DNA of 64,000 bases, taken from positions 469,418 to 533,417 of the forward strand of contig NZ_FNHW01000001.1 in the NCBI RefSeq assembly GCF_900103485.1, read 5' to 3'. The position numbers and the translations under genes are program-made. The notes beneath the pieces are model-generated. The model was not told the origin of the DNA and did no database searches. It worked only from the letters and a program-made list of their open reading frames with translations. Positions 16,058 through 23,957 of the stretch are shown here, piece by piece; positions within the stretch are counted from its first letter, which is position 1, and every line of letters starts with the position of its first letter. The DNA comes from Fictibacillus solisalsi (GTDB taxonomy: Bacteria > Bacillota > Bacilli > Bacillales > Fictibacillaceae).

Positions 16058-17026
16058 TTACAGGGTATTGGTTTTTTCATTCTTTTTTAATAGACGTTCT
16101 AGGCTTCTGTCATGATCTCTTTTTAGCTCTGAGACTATTTCTTTAACAGTAGCCACTTCTTTAATGGAATTTACGCCTTGTCCGGCAGACCATATATCTT
16201 TCCACGCTTTGGCCTCTGAGGCATCAAGGTGCGAAACGTCCACGTGTTCCTTTCGTTTCAAGTGATCAGGATCAAGACCGGCATTTCGGATACTGGGGGT
16301 AAGATAATTGGCATTCACTCCGCTAAAAGCATCCGTGTAGACCAGGTCTTCAAAGGAAGAATTGATGAGCATGGTTTTGTAATCCATACTGGCAAAGCTT
16401 TCTTCTGACGCGATAAAACGGGTACCCATATAAACCATATCTGCTCCCAATGCTTCAGCAGCCAAAATATCCTGCCCATTGTTGATGCAGCCTGCCAAAA
16501 TGGTGATGCCGTGCCAGAATTCTTTGACTGCCCCCATAAAGGCGATGGGATTGATGGTGCCAGCATGGCCGCCGGCACCATTGCAGACCAGGATTAATCC
16601 ATCAACCCCTGTCTGTGCGGCTTTCCTGGCATGAACAAGGTGAATGACATCCGAGAATACAAGGCCCCCGTATTGGTGAACGGTTTCAACTACTTCTCCC
16701 GGATGGCCAAGCGAAGTAATAACAACGGGAGGCTGATATTTGCCAATCAGCTCCAAGTCCTGTTTATAGCGTTTGTTGCTTTTATGTACAATGATGTTTA
16801 CAGCCCAGGGAGCAGCCTTTTTCGCCAATTCGAGTTCTCCGGTGATTCGTACCATCCATTCCTCTAGTATTTCACTTGTACGGGCATTCAGGAGCGGAAA
16901 GGAACCAATGATTCCTGATTTACAAGCCTCAATGACAAGCTCAGGACTTGATACAAGGAACATGGGTGCAGCGATAACAGGCAAACTCAATTTGTTAATA
17001 AACTCTTTTGTCATTTTATCCGGCAT
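16058..17026 (-). CDS. Nitronate monooxygenase-family flavoenzyme
   Basis: A 322-residue FMN-dependent TIM-barrel enzyme of the nitronate monooxygenase/2-nitropropane dioxygenase family. Typical parts are PVIAAPMFLVSSPELVIEAC at the N-terminus, the catalytic-histidine loop NGAGGHAGT (residues about 148-156), ILAGCINNGQDILAAEALGAD and the phosphate-binding MGTRFIASEE. These enzymes oxidise alkyl nitronates such as the toxin propionate 3-nitronate; a related branch acts as enoyl reductases. GGGAGG precedes the start. A FadR-like palindrome lies 27-44 bases upstream of the start codon, which hints at regulation with fatty-acid degradation. It stands alone. Confidence 0.9.
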   Translation of the reverse strand: MPDKMTKEFINKLSLPVIAAPMFLVSSPELVIEACKSGIIGSFPLLNARTSEILEEWMVRITGELELAKKAAPWAVNIIVHKSNKRYKQDLELIGKYQPPVVITSLGHPGEVVETVHQYGGLVFSDVIHLVHARKAAQTGVDGLILVCNGAGGHAGTINPIAFMGAVKEFWHGITILAGCINNGQDILAAEALGADMVYMGTRFIASEESFASMDYKTMLINSSFEDLVYTDAFSGVNANYLTPSIRNAGLDPDHLKRKEHVDVSHLDASEAKAWKDIWSAGQGVNSIKEVATVKEIVSELKRDHDRSLERLLKKNEKTNTL

Positions 17027-17052
17027 AACGATTCCTCCCTTGGCAATTTAAA

Positions 17053-17070
17053 TGAATGAATTCTCATTCA
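17053..17070 (-). promoter_or_regulatory. FadR (YsiA)-like operator
   Basis: TGAATGA-ATTC-TCATTCA differs by one base from the B. subtilis FadR consensus TGAATGA-MTAN-TCATTCA. It lies between 27 and 44 bases before the start of the nitronate monooxygenase gene, where a bound TetR-family repressor would block transcription. Confidence 0.6.
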
Positions 17071-17217
17071 TTTTTTGGATGTTAAATTGCACTTCTTTCT
17101 TTAAAGGTACTTTACGGATTTTCGGCGGTCAAGAGAAAGCGCTATATTTCTATGATAGAATGGGAATATCTACTAATTTTGCGCTCCGTGTTTATTCCAG
17201 CCTCTTTAGAAATAACA

Positions 17218-17229
17218 TGACATTTGTCA
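17218..17229 (+). promoter_or_regulatory. Palindrome upstream of the ABC/two-component operon
   Basis: TGACA-TT-TGTCA is an inverted repeat with exact arms. A TACAAT -10 at 17277-17282 without a good -35 puts the palindrome at about -66, a usual position for a NarL-family activator such as the YvfU-like regulator encoded downstream. Binding is an inference. Confidence 0.35.
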
Positions 17230-17309
17230 CACCATTTTAATGACACATACGACTGAGCAACGAACTTTTTTCTTCGTACAATAAAACTATCAAGTGGAGG
17301 TGTACGAAG

Positions 17310-18215
17310 ATGAATGAGGTCGTTTCATTAAAACATGTCTCAAAGTCTTTTAAAAATGAAAAAGCGGTTGCTGATGTATCCTTCAGTATTCAAGCGGGTG
17401 AGATTGTTGCCATTCTTGGTCCCAATGGTGCAGGTAAAACGACAACGATCCTGATGATGCTTGGTCTCATGGAACCGGAAACGGGTTTTTCCACTTTATT
17501 TGGAAACGATCCAAAAAGCAAAAAGGTTCGTGAAAAAATCGGGGCCATGCTTCAGGAAGTAAGCGTAATGGACGGTTTGACCTGCAGGGAAATCCTTACG
17601 CTTGTTCGTTCGTATTATCCAAACCCGCTTCCGGTAAACGAACTGATCAATTTGACCGGGCTGGAGGAAAAGGATTTAAAGAAGCGGGCGGAAAAACTGT
17701 CAGGCGGACAGAAACGAAGGTTGAATTTTGCTCTTGCTCTGGCGGGCGACCCGGATCTTTTGTTCTTTGATGAACCAACAGTGGGAATGGATATTTCTGC
17801 ACGCAAATCGTTTTGGGATACAGTCCGACTGTTGAGGGAGCGGGGAAAAACCATCATTTTTACAACCCACTATCTGCAGGAAGCAGATGATGTAGCCGAA
17901 CGGATCATCATGTTTCATAAAGGCAGAATCGTGGCCGATGGCAGGCCTGATGTGCTAAAAAGCAAGCTCGCCAGGCAAACCGTCTCATTTGTTGCAGAAA
18001 ACAGGATGCCGCTTGACGAGTTTTGGAAGCTGCCAAACGTTCGGGATGTTTACCGCCTTGGAGACCGGATTTACGTTCTTTCGGACGACTCAGATCGCGT
18101 GCTCGAAGCTCTGTTTCAGAACAAATGGAACATCAGGAACATCCAGACGGAGCAAGGGAAGCTCGAAGAGGCGTTTGATCATCTGACACAAACCGGTAAA
18201 AGGGAGGTAGTGTGA
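17310..18215 (+). CDS. ABC transporter ATP-binding protein (YvfR-like)
   Basis: A 301-residue drug-exporter-type ATPase, the same length as B. subtilis YvfR. Walker A GPNGAGKTT is near residue 38, the signature LSGGQKRRL near 133, Walker B LLFFDEPTVGMD near 152 and the switch histidine in IIFTTHYLQEADD; a C-terminal extension after residue 220 is usual in this group. GGAGG stands upstream of the ATG. Its stop overlaps the start of the permease gene (TGATG), and the two-component genes follow in the same operon. It should power export or protection against a signal sensed by that kinase; the substrate is unknown. Confidence 0.93.
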   Translation: MNEVVSLKHVSKSFKNEKAVADVSFSIQAGEIVAILGPNGAGKTTTILMMLGLMEPETGFSTLFGNDPKSKKVREKIGAMLQEVSVMDGLTCREILTLVRSYYPNPLPVNELINLTGLEEKDLKKRAEKLSGGQKRRLNFALALAGDPDLLFFDEPTVGMDISARKSFWDTVRLLRERGKTIIFTTHYLQEADDVAERIIMFHKGRIVADGRPDVLKSKLARQTVSFVAENRMPLDEFWKLPNVRDVYRLGDRIYVLSDDSDRVLEALFQNKWNIRNIQTEQGKLEEAFDHLTQTGKREVV

Positions 18216-18952
18216 TGAACATGTGGATTGCCCAGTGTAAAGCAGAGATCACACGAATGCTCAGGAACAAGTATTTTGTTTTTTGGTCGCTCTTTATGCC
18301 CATCCTGTTTTACTATATCTTTACAAGGGTGGTCAATACAGGTGTTGCCGACCAGGAAGCCTGGCAGGCTCATTACCTGATGTCAATGACCACGTTCAGT
18401 GTCATGGGTTCCTCCATCATGTCGCTGGGCATCCGGCTTGTGCAGGAGCGGACGCAGGGGTGGACACTGTACATGAGAATCACGCCGCTTTCCCACACTG
18501 CCTACTTTTTTGCAAAAATGGCCAGCCAGACGCTGATCCATCTGTTCTCCATTCTTGTTATTTTTGTCGCTGGAATCTTACTTAATGGGGTCAGTTTGAC
18601 TGTTGGCGTTTGGATCATGAGCGCTTCCTGGATACTGGTGGCCTCCACTCCATTTTTGGCATTGGGGACACTTGTGGGCACGATGAAGCGTGTGGATACA
18701 GCTTCCGGTGTCAGTAATGTGATCTACATGGTACTTGCGGTATGCGGCGGTATGTGGATGCCGGTTGAAGTTTTTCCTGATCTGATGCAACGCATTGTCA
18801 AATGGCTGCCATCCTATAATTTCGGAAACGGTGCCTGGGAAATCGCGGCCGGACACGTTCCGGCCGGAAACAGCATTTTCATTTTAATCGGTTATTCTAT
18901 CATCTTTATGCTGGTATCCAACTACATTCGAAGGAAACAGGAAGTGGTGTGA
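18215..18952 (+). CDS. ABC-2 type permease (YvfS-like)
   Basis: A 245-residue membrane protein with six helices, the ABC-2 exporter fold, and the exact length of B. subtilis YvfS. ATG at 18215 is chosen because GGGAGG lies seven bases upstream and it overlaps the ATPase stop as TGATG. The first cytoplasmic stretch (MNMWIAQCKAEITRMLRNK) and the conserved VYMVLAVCGGMWMP-like loop before the last helices (here NVIYMVLAVCGGMWMPVEVF) fit the family. It pairs with the upstream ATPase as a transporter and is followed within seven bases by the sensor kinase. Confidence 0.92.
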   Translation: MNMWIAQCKAEITRMLRNKYFVFWSLFMPILFYYIFTRVVNTGVADQEAWQAHYLMSMTTFSVMGSSIMSLGIRLVQERTQGWTLYMRITPLSHTAYFFAKMASQTLIHLFSILVIFVAGILLNGVSLTVGVWIMSASWILVASTPFLALGTLVGTMKRVDTASGVSNVIYMVLAVCGGMWMPVEVFPDLMQRIVKWLPSYNFGNGAWEIAAGHVPAGNSIFILIGYSIIFMLVSNYIRRKQEVV

Positions 18953-18958
18953 TATGAA

Positions 18959-20098
18959 ATGAAGTGGAAAGGAAAAAAGGTGAGGATTTTTCCGGAAAGA
19001 TACGGCTTTTTTCCATACATGTTTCTTGTATATGTCAGTCTGCCTGCGTTTTCCATTGCGGTCGAATCAGGTCTGAAACTTGTCATCGGATATTGCCTTT
19101 TGCTGCTGTTCCTGCTGACCTACCGCCAGCTTTATTGTTCGGAAGGGAAGAAGGCTTTTACGTACTGGCTTGCGGTACAAATGCTGATTATCTTAGTGAT
19201 GAGTTTGTTTTACAGCCCGAACAATCTGTTTATGGGCTTTTTCCCTGCAAACTTTATTGGCTGGTACAAAAAGAGCCGTTCATTTTACCTGGCGCTTGCT
19301 GCCTTCGCTGTGATGCAGACAGTACCTCTTGTTCTGGGCATCTTGAATCAGGGCTTCACTGATCTTGTGTACTTTCTTCCCTTCTTCGTTATAATGCTGA
19401 TGTCCCCGTTTGGAATCCGTTCCATGAATAAGCGGCAGGAGCTGGAGAAACAGCTGAGCCAGGCGAATGAACAAATCAAGAATTTAGTAAAGAGGGAAGA
19501 ACGGATGAGAATTGCCAGAGACCTCCATGACACACTCGGCCACACACTTACACTAATTACCTTGAAAAGCCAGCTGGTAGAAAAGCTGGTGGCCAAACAG
19601 CCGGACAGAGCCCGGGCAGAAGCAAAAGAAATTGAAAAAACCTCAAGGACGGCATTAAAGCAGGTACGTGAGCTGGTTTCTGACATGCGCGCTGTGACGG
19701 TGGCTGAAGAACTTGTTAAAGTACAATCCATACTTGAAGCAGCGGGAATAGAGTATCAATTCAATGGAGACAGCGGTCTTGATGAAGTGCCCTATCTTTC
19801 CCAGAACATATTAAGCTTATGTATAAAAGAAGGAGTTACCAATGTGGTCAAACATTCGAAAGGGAAAAATTGTACCATTCACATCAGCCGGGATCCGGGA
19901 GAGGTGGTATTACTGATCAAGGATGACGGAGTCGGGCTGGATGAAAGAAAAAAGGATGGCAACGGCTTAAAAGGAATGGCTGAGAGGCTGGCATTGATTG
20001 AAGGAAAACTGGACGCTTATTCCAACAAAGGAACGGAACTCATCATTACCATCCCGGTTGTTGTAAAACAGAAGAAAGAAGAGGCTGCGCTGCTATGA
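18959..20098 (+). CDS. Sensor histidine kinase, DesK/YvfT type
   Basis: A 379-residue HisKA_3 kinase. Four to six membrane helices (residues about 14-155) form the sensing part with no large outside domain, so it likely detects a membrane signal or the adjacent transporter. A coiled linker (KQLSQANEQIKNLVKREER) leads to the phosphoacceptor box RIARDLHDTLGHTLTL and a C-terminal HATPase domain (VTNVVKHSKG N-box, DDGVGLDERKKDGNGLKGM G-boxes). The start at 18959 follows the permease by six bases with GGAAGTGG as ribosome site. The partner is the regulator that overlaps its end. Operon layout equals yvfRSTU; desKR is related but lacks the transporter. Confidence 0.93.
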   Translation: MKWKGKKVRIFPERYGFFPYMFLVYVSLPAFSIAVESGLKLVIGYCLLLLFLLTYRQLYCSEGKKAFTYWLAVQMLIILVMSLFYSPNNLFMGFFPANFIGWYKKSRSFYLALAAFAVMQTVPLVLGILNQGFTDLVYFLPFFVIMLMSPFGIRSMNKRQELEKQLSQANEQIKNLVKREERMRIARDLHDTLGHTLTLITLKSQLVEKLVAKQPDRARAEAKEIEKTSRTALKQVRELVSDMRAVTVAEELVKVQSILEAAGIEYQFNGDSGLDEVPYLSQNILSLCIKEGVTNVVKHSKGKNCTIHISRDPGEVVLLIKDDGVGLDERKKDGNGLKGMAERLALIEGKLDAYSNKGTELIITIPVVVKQKKEEAALL

Positions 20099-20700
20099 TA
20101 CGAGTAATGATTGCCGAAGACCAGGGCATGCTGAGAGGAGCACTCGGTGCCCTTTTGGATCTTGAAGAAGATATTGAGGTAGTCGGTCAGGCGGAGAACG
20201 GAGAGAGAGCCTTGTCCCTGATTACTTCACTGAAACCGGATGTTTGTCTTTTGGACATTGAGATGCCCTTGATGAGCGGCTTGGAAGTCGCTGAAGAACT
20301 GAAGAAGAAGAAGCTGGATTGCCGAGTTATTATTGTCACGACATTTGCCCGTTCCGGATATTTTGAACGTGCGGTGAAGGCTGATGTGCATGGGTACTTA
20401 TTAAAGGATGGATCAAGTGAAGATCTTGCGGCATCCATAAGGAATATCATGAAAGGCAAGCGGGAATATGCCTCTGAACTGGTGTTCGGAAGTATAGGAG
20501 GAGAAAGCAATCCACTGACCGAACGGGAACGGGAGGTATTAAGGCTTGTTGCCAAAGGAAAAACAACCAAGGAAATTTCGAATGAGCTGTTTTTATCTGC
20601 CGGAACGGTACGAAATTATATTTCTGAAATTCTTGCCAAGCTTCAGGTGAAAAGCAGAATTGAAGCCATAACATTGGCAGAGGAAAAAGGATGGATGTAA
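20095..20700 (+). CDS. NarL/DesR-type response regulator (YvfU-like)
   Basis: A 201-residue regulator. The receiver domain has acidic E8-D9, phosphoacceptor D54 in CLLDIEMP, a Thr in VTTFA and the conserved Lys in YLLKDG. The C-terminal LuxR-type HTH is complete (PLTEREREVLRLVAKGKTTK through VRNYISEILAKLQVKSR). It overlaps the kinase gene by ATGA. It probably controls its own operon; the palindrome at 17218-17229 is a candidate site. A terminator follows at once. Confidence 0.95.
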   Translation: MIRVMIAEDQGMLRGALGALLDLEEDIEVVGQAENGERALSLITSLKPDVCLLDIEMPLMSGLEVAEELKKKKLDCRVIIVTTFARSGYFERAVKADVHGYLLKDGSSEDLAASIRNIMKGKREYASELVFGSIGGESNPLTEREREVLRLVAKGKTTKEISNELFLSAGTVRNYISEILAKLQVKSRIEAITLAEEKGWM

Positions 20701-20736
20701 AAAGCAACCCGATGCTTGTTTTGGGTTGCTTTTTTC
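20699..20736. terminator. Terminator between the regulator and the PH-like gene
   Basis: AAAAGCAACCC pairs with GGGTTGCTTTTTT; A run on the left, T run on the right. Confidence 0.88.
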
Positions 20737-20737
20737 G

Positions 20738-21094
20738 TTACACCCGGGTCAGCAGGCTCTCAATTTTATTTTTGGCATTTTCCGGTGAGTCAAGCTCCAG
20801 AACGATCTTCTTGTATTCAAAATTATGCAGGTCGAGGATCAGCACGTTTTTGTGATTGGAAAAGGAAAGGAAGACCCACTCATTTTGATATAGGAAACGC
20901 CCGTGTTTCATGTTTCTCGTAATGCCTGAAGTACCTATACGGAAGGCGGCAGGGTTAATTTTAAAGTTTCCGACATGGACGGAGGAAATAGCGGTGGAGG
21001 GAACGGTAATTTCTTTTTTCAGTGCCGCAGCTGCTGTTAGACCTGTGAAGGTAATGATTAAGCGGTCGCTTGCGAATTCAATATGTCTGCTCAT
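20738..21094 (-). CDS. PH-like domain small protein
   Basis: A 118-residue soluble protein, mostly beta strands with one C-terminal helix (NAKNKIESLL), as in bacterial PH-like domains. Recognisable pieces are EFASDRLIITFTGLTAAAAL, ISSVHVGNFKINPAAFRIGT and FLYQNEWVFLSFSNHKNVLIL. Nothing indicates a signal peptide or a membrane helix. A GGAG-type ribosome site precedes the start. It is a single-gene unit between two terminators. I place it in the PH-like group by pattern only; the function is unknown. Confidence 0.7.
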   Translation of the reverse strand: MSRHIEFASDRLIITFTGLTAAAALKKEITVPSTAISSVHVGNFKINPAAFRIGTSGITRNMKHGRFLYQNEWVFLSFSNHKNVLILDLHNFEYKKIVLELDSPENAKNKIESLLTRV

Positions 21095-21154
21095 ATGAAA
21101 AACTCCTTTTTGTAACTAAGACGAATGAGGCAGCAAAAAGGTTCAGTGAATCAT

Positions 21155-21188
21155 AAAAAAAAGAGGTGCCCAAAAGGCACCCTTTTTT
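21155..21188 (-). terminator. Terminator after the secreted nuclease gene
   Basis: GAGGTGCC and GGCACCCT form a hairpin with A run and T run on opposite sides. The stop codon of the nuclease gene (21187-21189) overlaps its edge. Confidence 0.85.
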
Positions 21189-23637
21189 AATTGGCTTTTT
21201 TCAATTTCACCTGAACCACAACAGGGTCATGGTCACTCGCTCGTCCGTGCTGCTCCATGAACTGAGAGTTGATGTGCACGATGTCTACCTTTGTATTGTT
21301 CTTAAGGTTATTGGAAACAAGAATGTGATCCAGTACTTGAGCATTTCCCTGGTAGGAGTAGGAATAGCGCTCAAAGGAAGGAACTTCTTCAACCATGTTG
21401 GATAATTCTTTTCCTTTTACCTTTTCAAGAGTAGAGCTGAATTCGAAGTCATTAAAGTCACCAGTCAGAACCACATTCGCATTTGGATCGTCAGCTTTAA
21501 TGCTTTTTACAAAATTGTTCACGATTTCTGCAATTTTATGCCGCTGAATTTCACTGCTTAATACAGGCGGCTGGTTCTTGCCAAACAATGGCTCATCTCC
21601 GCCTTTTGAGTTGAAGTGGTTGGCAATGACTACAATCTTTTCCCCGTTGAACTCAAATTGTGCTGCAAGTGGTTTTCGGCTGTTGGCAAATGCCGGATTT
21701 GCCGGATCGATGCGTCCCGGGTTTAGGGACAATTTGCCGTCTTTATATTCAACTGACTGGGTAGCTGTTCCTTTTTCTCCTGGGACAAGGGATACACGTT
21801 CCGGATTATAAATGAACGCCACGCGGATGTTCCCTCCTGGAATTCCGCCGTCTTTTCCGTTGACAGGGGCAATATCAGTGAATTTGTACGCTGGGCCGCC
21901 ATTAGCATGGATGGCTTTAATTAGGCGCTCGGCGCTTTCCTTTGAATCGGTTTCTCCGTTGTTAACGGGGCCATTGCTGTCCTGGATCTCGGTAAGACCA
22001 ATAATGTCAGGAGATTTTAAGTTATGGACAATGGAATCTGCAATTCGCTCTGCCTTTTCGTCGCTTGTCCCATCTGCCCCTTCTTTGTTAGCCGAGAAGT
22101 TTTCAACGTTAAAGCTAGCAATGGTAAGCTTTTTCTTTTTGCCCTTAAGCTTGGTGACTTCACGTTCTGTTTTTCCTTCAAAGAACGCCGGGAGTTCATT
22201 TTTGTTGGCAAGGACCTTATAGTTGCTGAAGCTGTAGCTTACAACACCGGTAATATTGCCTTTGAAGTAATCCCCGGACTTCGCCACAAAGCTGCTGTCG
22301 TCAATATCAACAAAAATCCGTTCTGGATTAAAATCCTTTTTTGTAATATTGATGGCTCCTGATGAATTGAGTGGAGAGTTGCCCTGATTCTTAACTACTA
22401 CTGAAAGTTCACCATAACTCTGGGGAGCGATCACTCGTGGGTCTTTTAACTCGACCCTCATACCTTCGAGGCTTTCGTAAAAATCGATTCCGTCTTCTTC
22501 TGGATCAAACTTGCCAAAGTTATCATTATCAATTACCAGTGTCGGGATGTGTCTTCCGCCGAAACCAAGTAGAACAGGAGAAGGGAGTGCATGCCCGGTT
22601 TCTGTCACGGTTACCGATCCGCCGGTATCAGCATTAATTTCTGTTACAGGAAGGTCGGTTTTCAACTTTTCAGCATAACCGTCCAGCACCCATTCTTTTA
22701 CTTGTCCTGTGGTTTTGACCACATCACCAGCTGATAATCCATGTCCCTTTTTATATACAAGAATTCCTTCTGATGTTTTTTCGTCTGTGTCAGGCTTTAG
22801 ATCCTGCATGTAGAAGTTATTGCTGTCCACGACATGTGTAACGATTCCTTCTACGTTTGCTACTGACTTATTAGCGAATGGTGACTGCTGGGCGGCTCCC
22901 TGAATATCATGGATTCGCAACCCGGTGAGAGCGACTGTGTATGTAAAAGTAGATGTCTCACTGTTTTTTATGCCGTCCTTTACGGCTATTGCTTTGATGG
23001 TCGTGTCTTCATTGATCGTAATCGGCTCATTGTACTTTGTGCTATTGGAAGATGGATCGCTTCCATCGGCCGTATAATAAATGTCTGCATCTGGTGTGGC
23101 TGTAGAGAGTGTAACCTTTGAGCCGCCTGTCACAATTCCTTTATCTGGTGTTGCCGTGACAGGCTCTGCCTGAGGCTCCTGTGGAGTGTCGCCCACAAAT
23201 GTATAGCTTTTGGCATTCTTATGTCCTGGTACCGCAAAATAGGCGGCCAAGTCACCCGTAATTTGAATTTTCTTTCCAAGGTTTTCAGGGTGATCTTTTA
23301 AATTCAGATCATCTCTTACAGCATTTGCTGGAAGTTGTACCGGCAAAATTTTGGTTTTCTCGGTTTCTGTTGGCGAATCAGCGATGGCCAGATTGGTATT
23401 TGCGGAAAAAGGAGCGTTAAATTGATAAGAGATTGATGTTCCGCTTCCTCCTTTGACTGTTCCTACAATATAGCCTTCCACGGTCTTATTACTGCCGCTG
23501 TTGTTGGCAATGGCATCCTTAACTGAAATAACATCGGCAGCAGTTGCTGTCTTTACAGCGACAGGGGATAACAAGCTGACAATAAAAAGGAGAACCATTG
23601 CCAGGCTGAAGCCCTTTTGGTACGCTTTCGTACGCAT
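21187..23637 (-). CDS. Large secreted endonuclease/exonuclease/phosphatase-family nuclease
   Basis: An 816-residue exported nuclease. Signal peptide at residues 1-34 (KGFSLAMVLLFIVSLLSPVA, cleavage at TATAA/D). Next an OB-like DUF6359-type domain (about 35-150), a chitobiase/Fn3-like C-terminal domain (VTATPDKGIVTGGSKVTLST, about 155-235), a second OB-fold nucleic-acid-binding domain (LRIHDIQGAAQQSPFANKSV, about 240-345), a linker, then the EEP catalytic domain (about 500-816): FNVENF, GLTEIQD with the metal-binding Glu, NHFNSK, LTGDFNDFE and the terminal SDHDPVV. The arrangement resembles the B. subtilis sugar-nonspecific nuclease YhcR, but the 5'-nucleotidase part and LPxTG anchor are missing, so the enzyme is probably released. 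It may recycle DNA or RNA for phosphate. Confidence 0.9.
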   Translation of the reverse strand: MRTKAYQKGFSLAMVLLFIVSLLSPVAVKTATAADVISVKDAIANNSGSNKTVEGYIVGTVKGGSGTSISYQFNAPFSANTNLAIADSPTETEKTKILPVQLPANAVRDDLNLKDHPENLGKKIQITGDLAAYFAVPGHKNAKSYTFVGDTPQEPQAEPVTATPDKGIVTGGSKVTLSTATPDADIYYTADGSDPSSNSTKYNEPITINEDTTIKAIAVKDGIKNSETSTFTYTVALTGLRIHDIQGAAQQSPFANKSVANVEGIVTHVVDSNNFYMQDLKPDTDEKTSEGILVYKKGHGLSAGDVVKTTGQVKEWVLDGYAEKLKTDLPVTEINADTGGSVTVTETGHALPSPVLLGFGGRHIPTLVIDNDNFGKFDPEEDGIDFYESLEGMRVELKDPRVIAPQSYGELSVVVKNQGNSPLNSSGAINITKKDFNPERIFVDIDDSSFVAKSGDYFKGNITGVVSYSFSNYKVLANKNELPAFFEGKTEREVTKLKGKKKKLTIASFNVENFSANKEGADGTSDEKAERIADSIVHNLKSPDIIGLTEIQDSNGPVNNGETDSKESAERLIKAIHANGGPAYKFTDIAPVNGKDGGIPGGNIRVAFIYNPERVSLVPGEKGTATQSVEYKDGKLSLNPGRIDPANPAFANSRKPLAAQFEFNGEKIVVIANHFNSKGGDEPLFGKNQPPVLSSEIQRHKIAEIVNNFVKSIKADDPNANVVLTGDFNDFEFSSTLEKVKGKELSNMVEEVPSFERYSYSYQGNAQVLDHILVSNNLKNNTKVDIVHINSQFMEQHGRASDHDPVVVQVKLKKAN

Positions 23638-23720
23638 GTCCTTTCACCCTTTACATTAAAATTTTTCAAACTGAACCATTCCATCGTATCACCCATTTAT
23701 TAAAGAAATGAGACGAATAA

Positions 23721-23739
23721 TGTAAATATATCATGTAAA
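23721..23739 (-). promoter_or_regulatory. Possible Pho-box direct repeat before the nuclease gene
   Basis: On the minus strand TTTACA occurs twice (23739-23734 and 23726-23721), seven bases apart. PhoP sites are repeats of TT(A/T/C)A(C/T)A usually about five bases apart, so the spacing is loose; the second copy could simply be a -35 box. Confidence 0.25.
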
Positions 23740-23957
23740 AACGGTTACAAAAGACTTATGTGGAAAAATGAGGAATTTTACCCTGAAATTCGTTTTTTCA
23801 TAGTATAAACGTCCTGAAAATTTTAATCGCGCTAAATAATTTCTAGATATATCCATTTTTACGGAAAATTCAGAATTCTGCCATAAAATTACCTTGTAAC
23901 TCACTCTATAGTCCTATATGCTAAGAGGAACTTGCAGTAAAGAAAGGGGACCTTTAT
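23740..23957. other. Intergenic region upstream of the desaturase
   Basis: Together with 23638-23720 this is a 320-base gap between the divergent nuclease and desaturase genes. It is AT-rich. The palindrome CAGAATTCTG lies at 23871-23880, and TATATG at 23915-23920 is a weak -10. I see no gene here. Confidence 0.3.
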
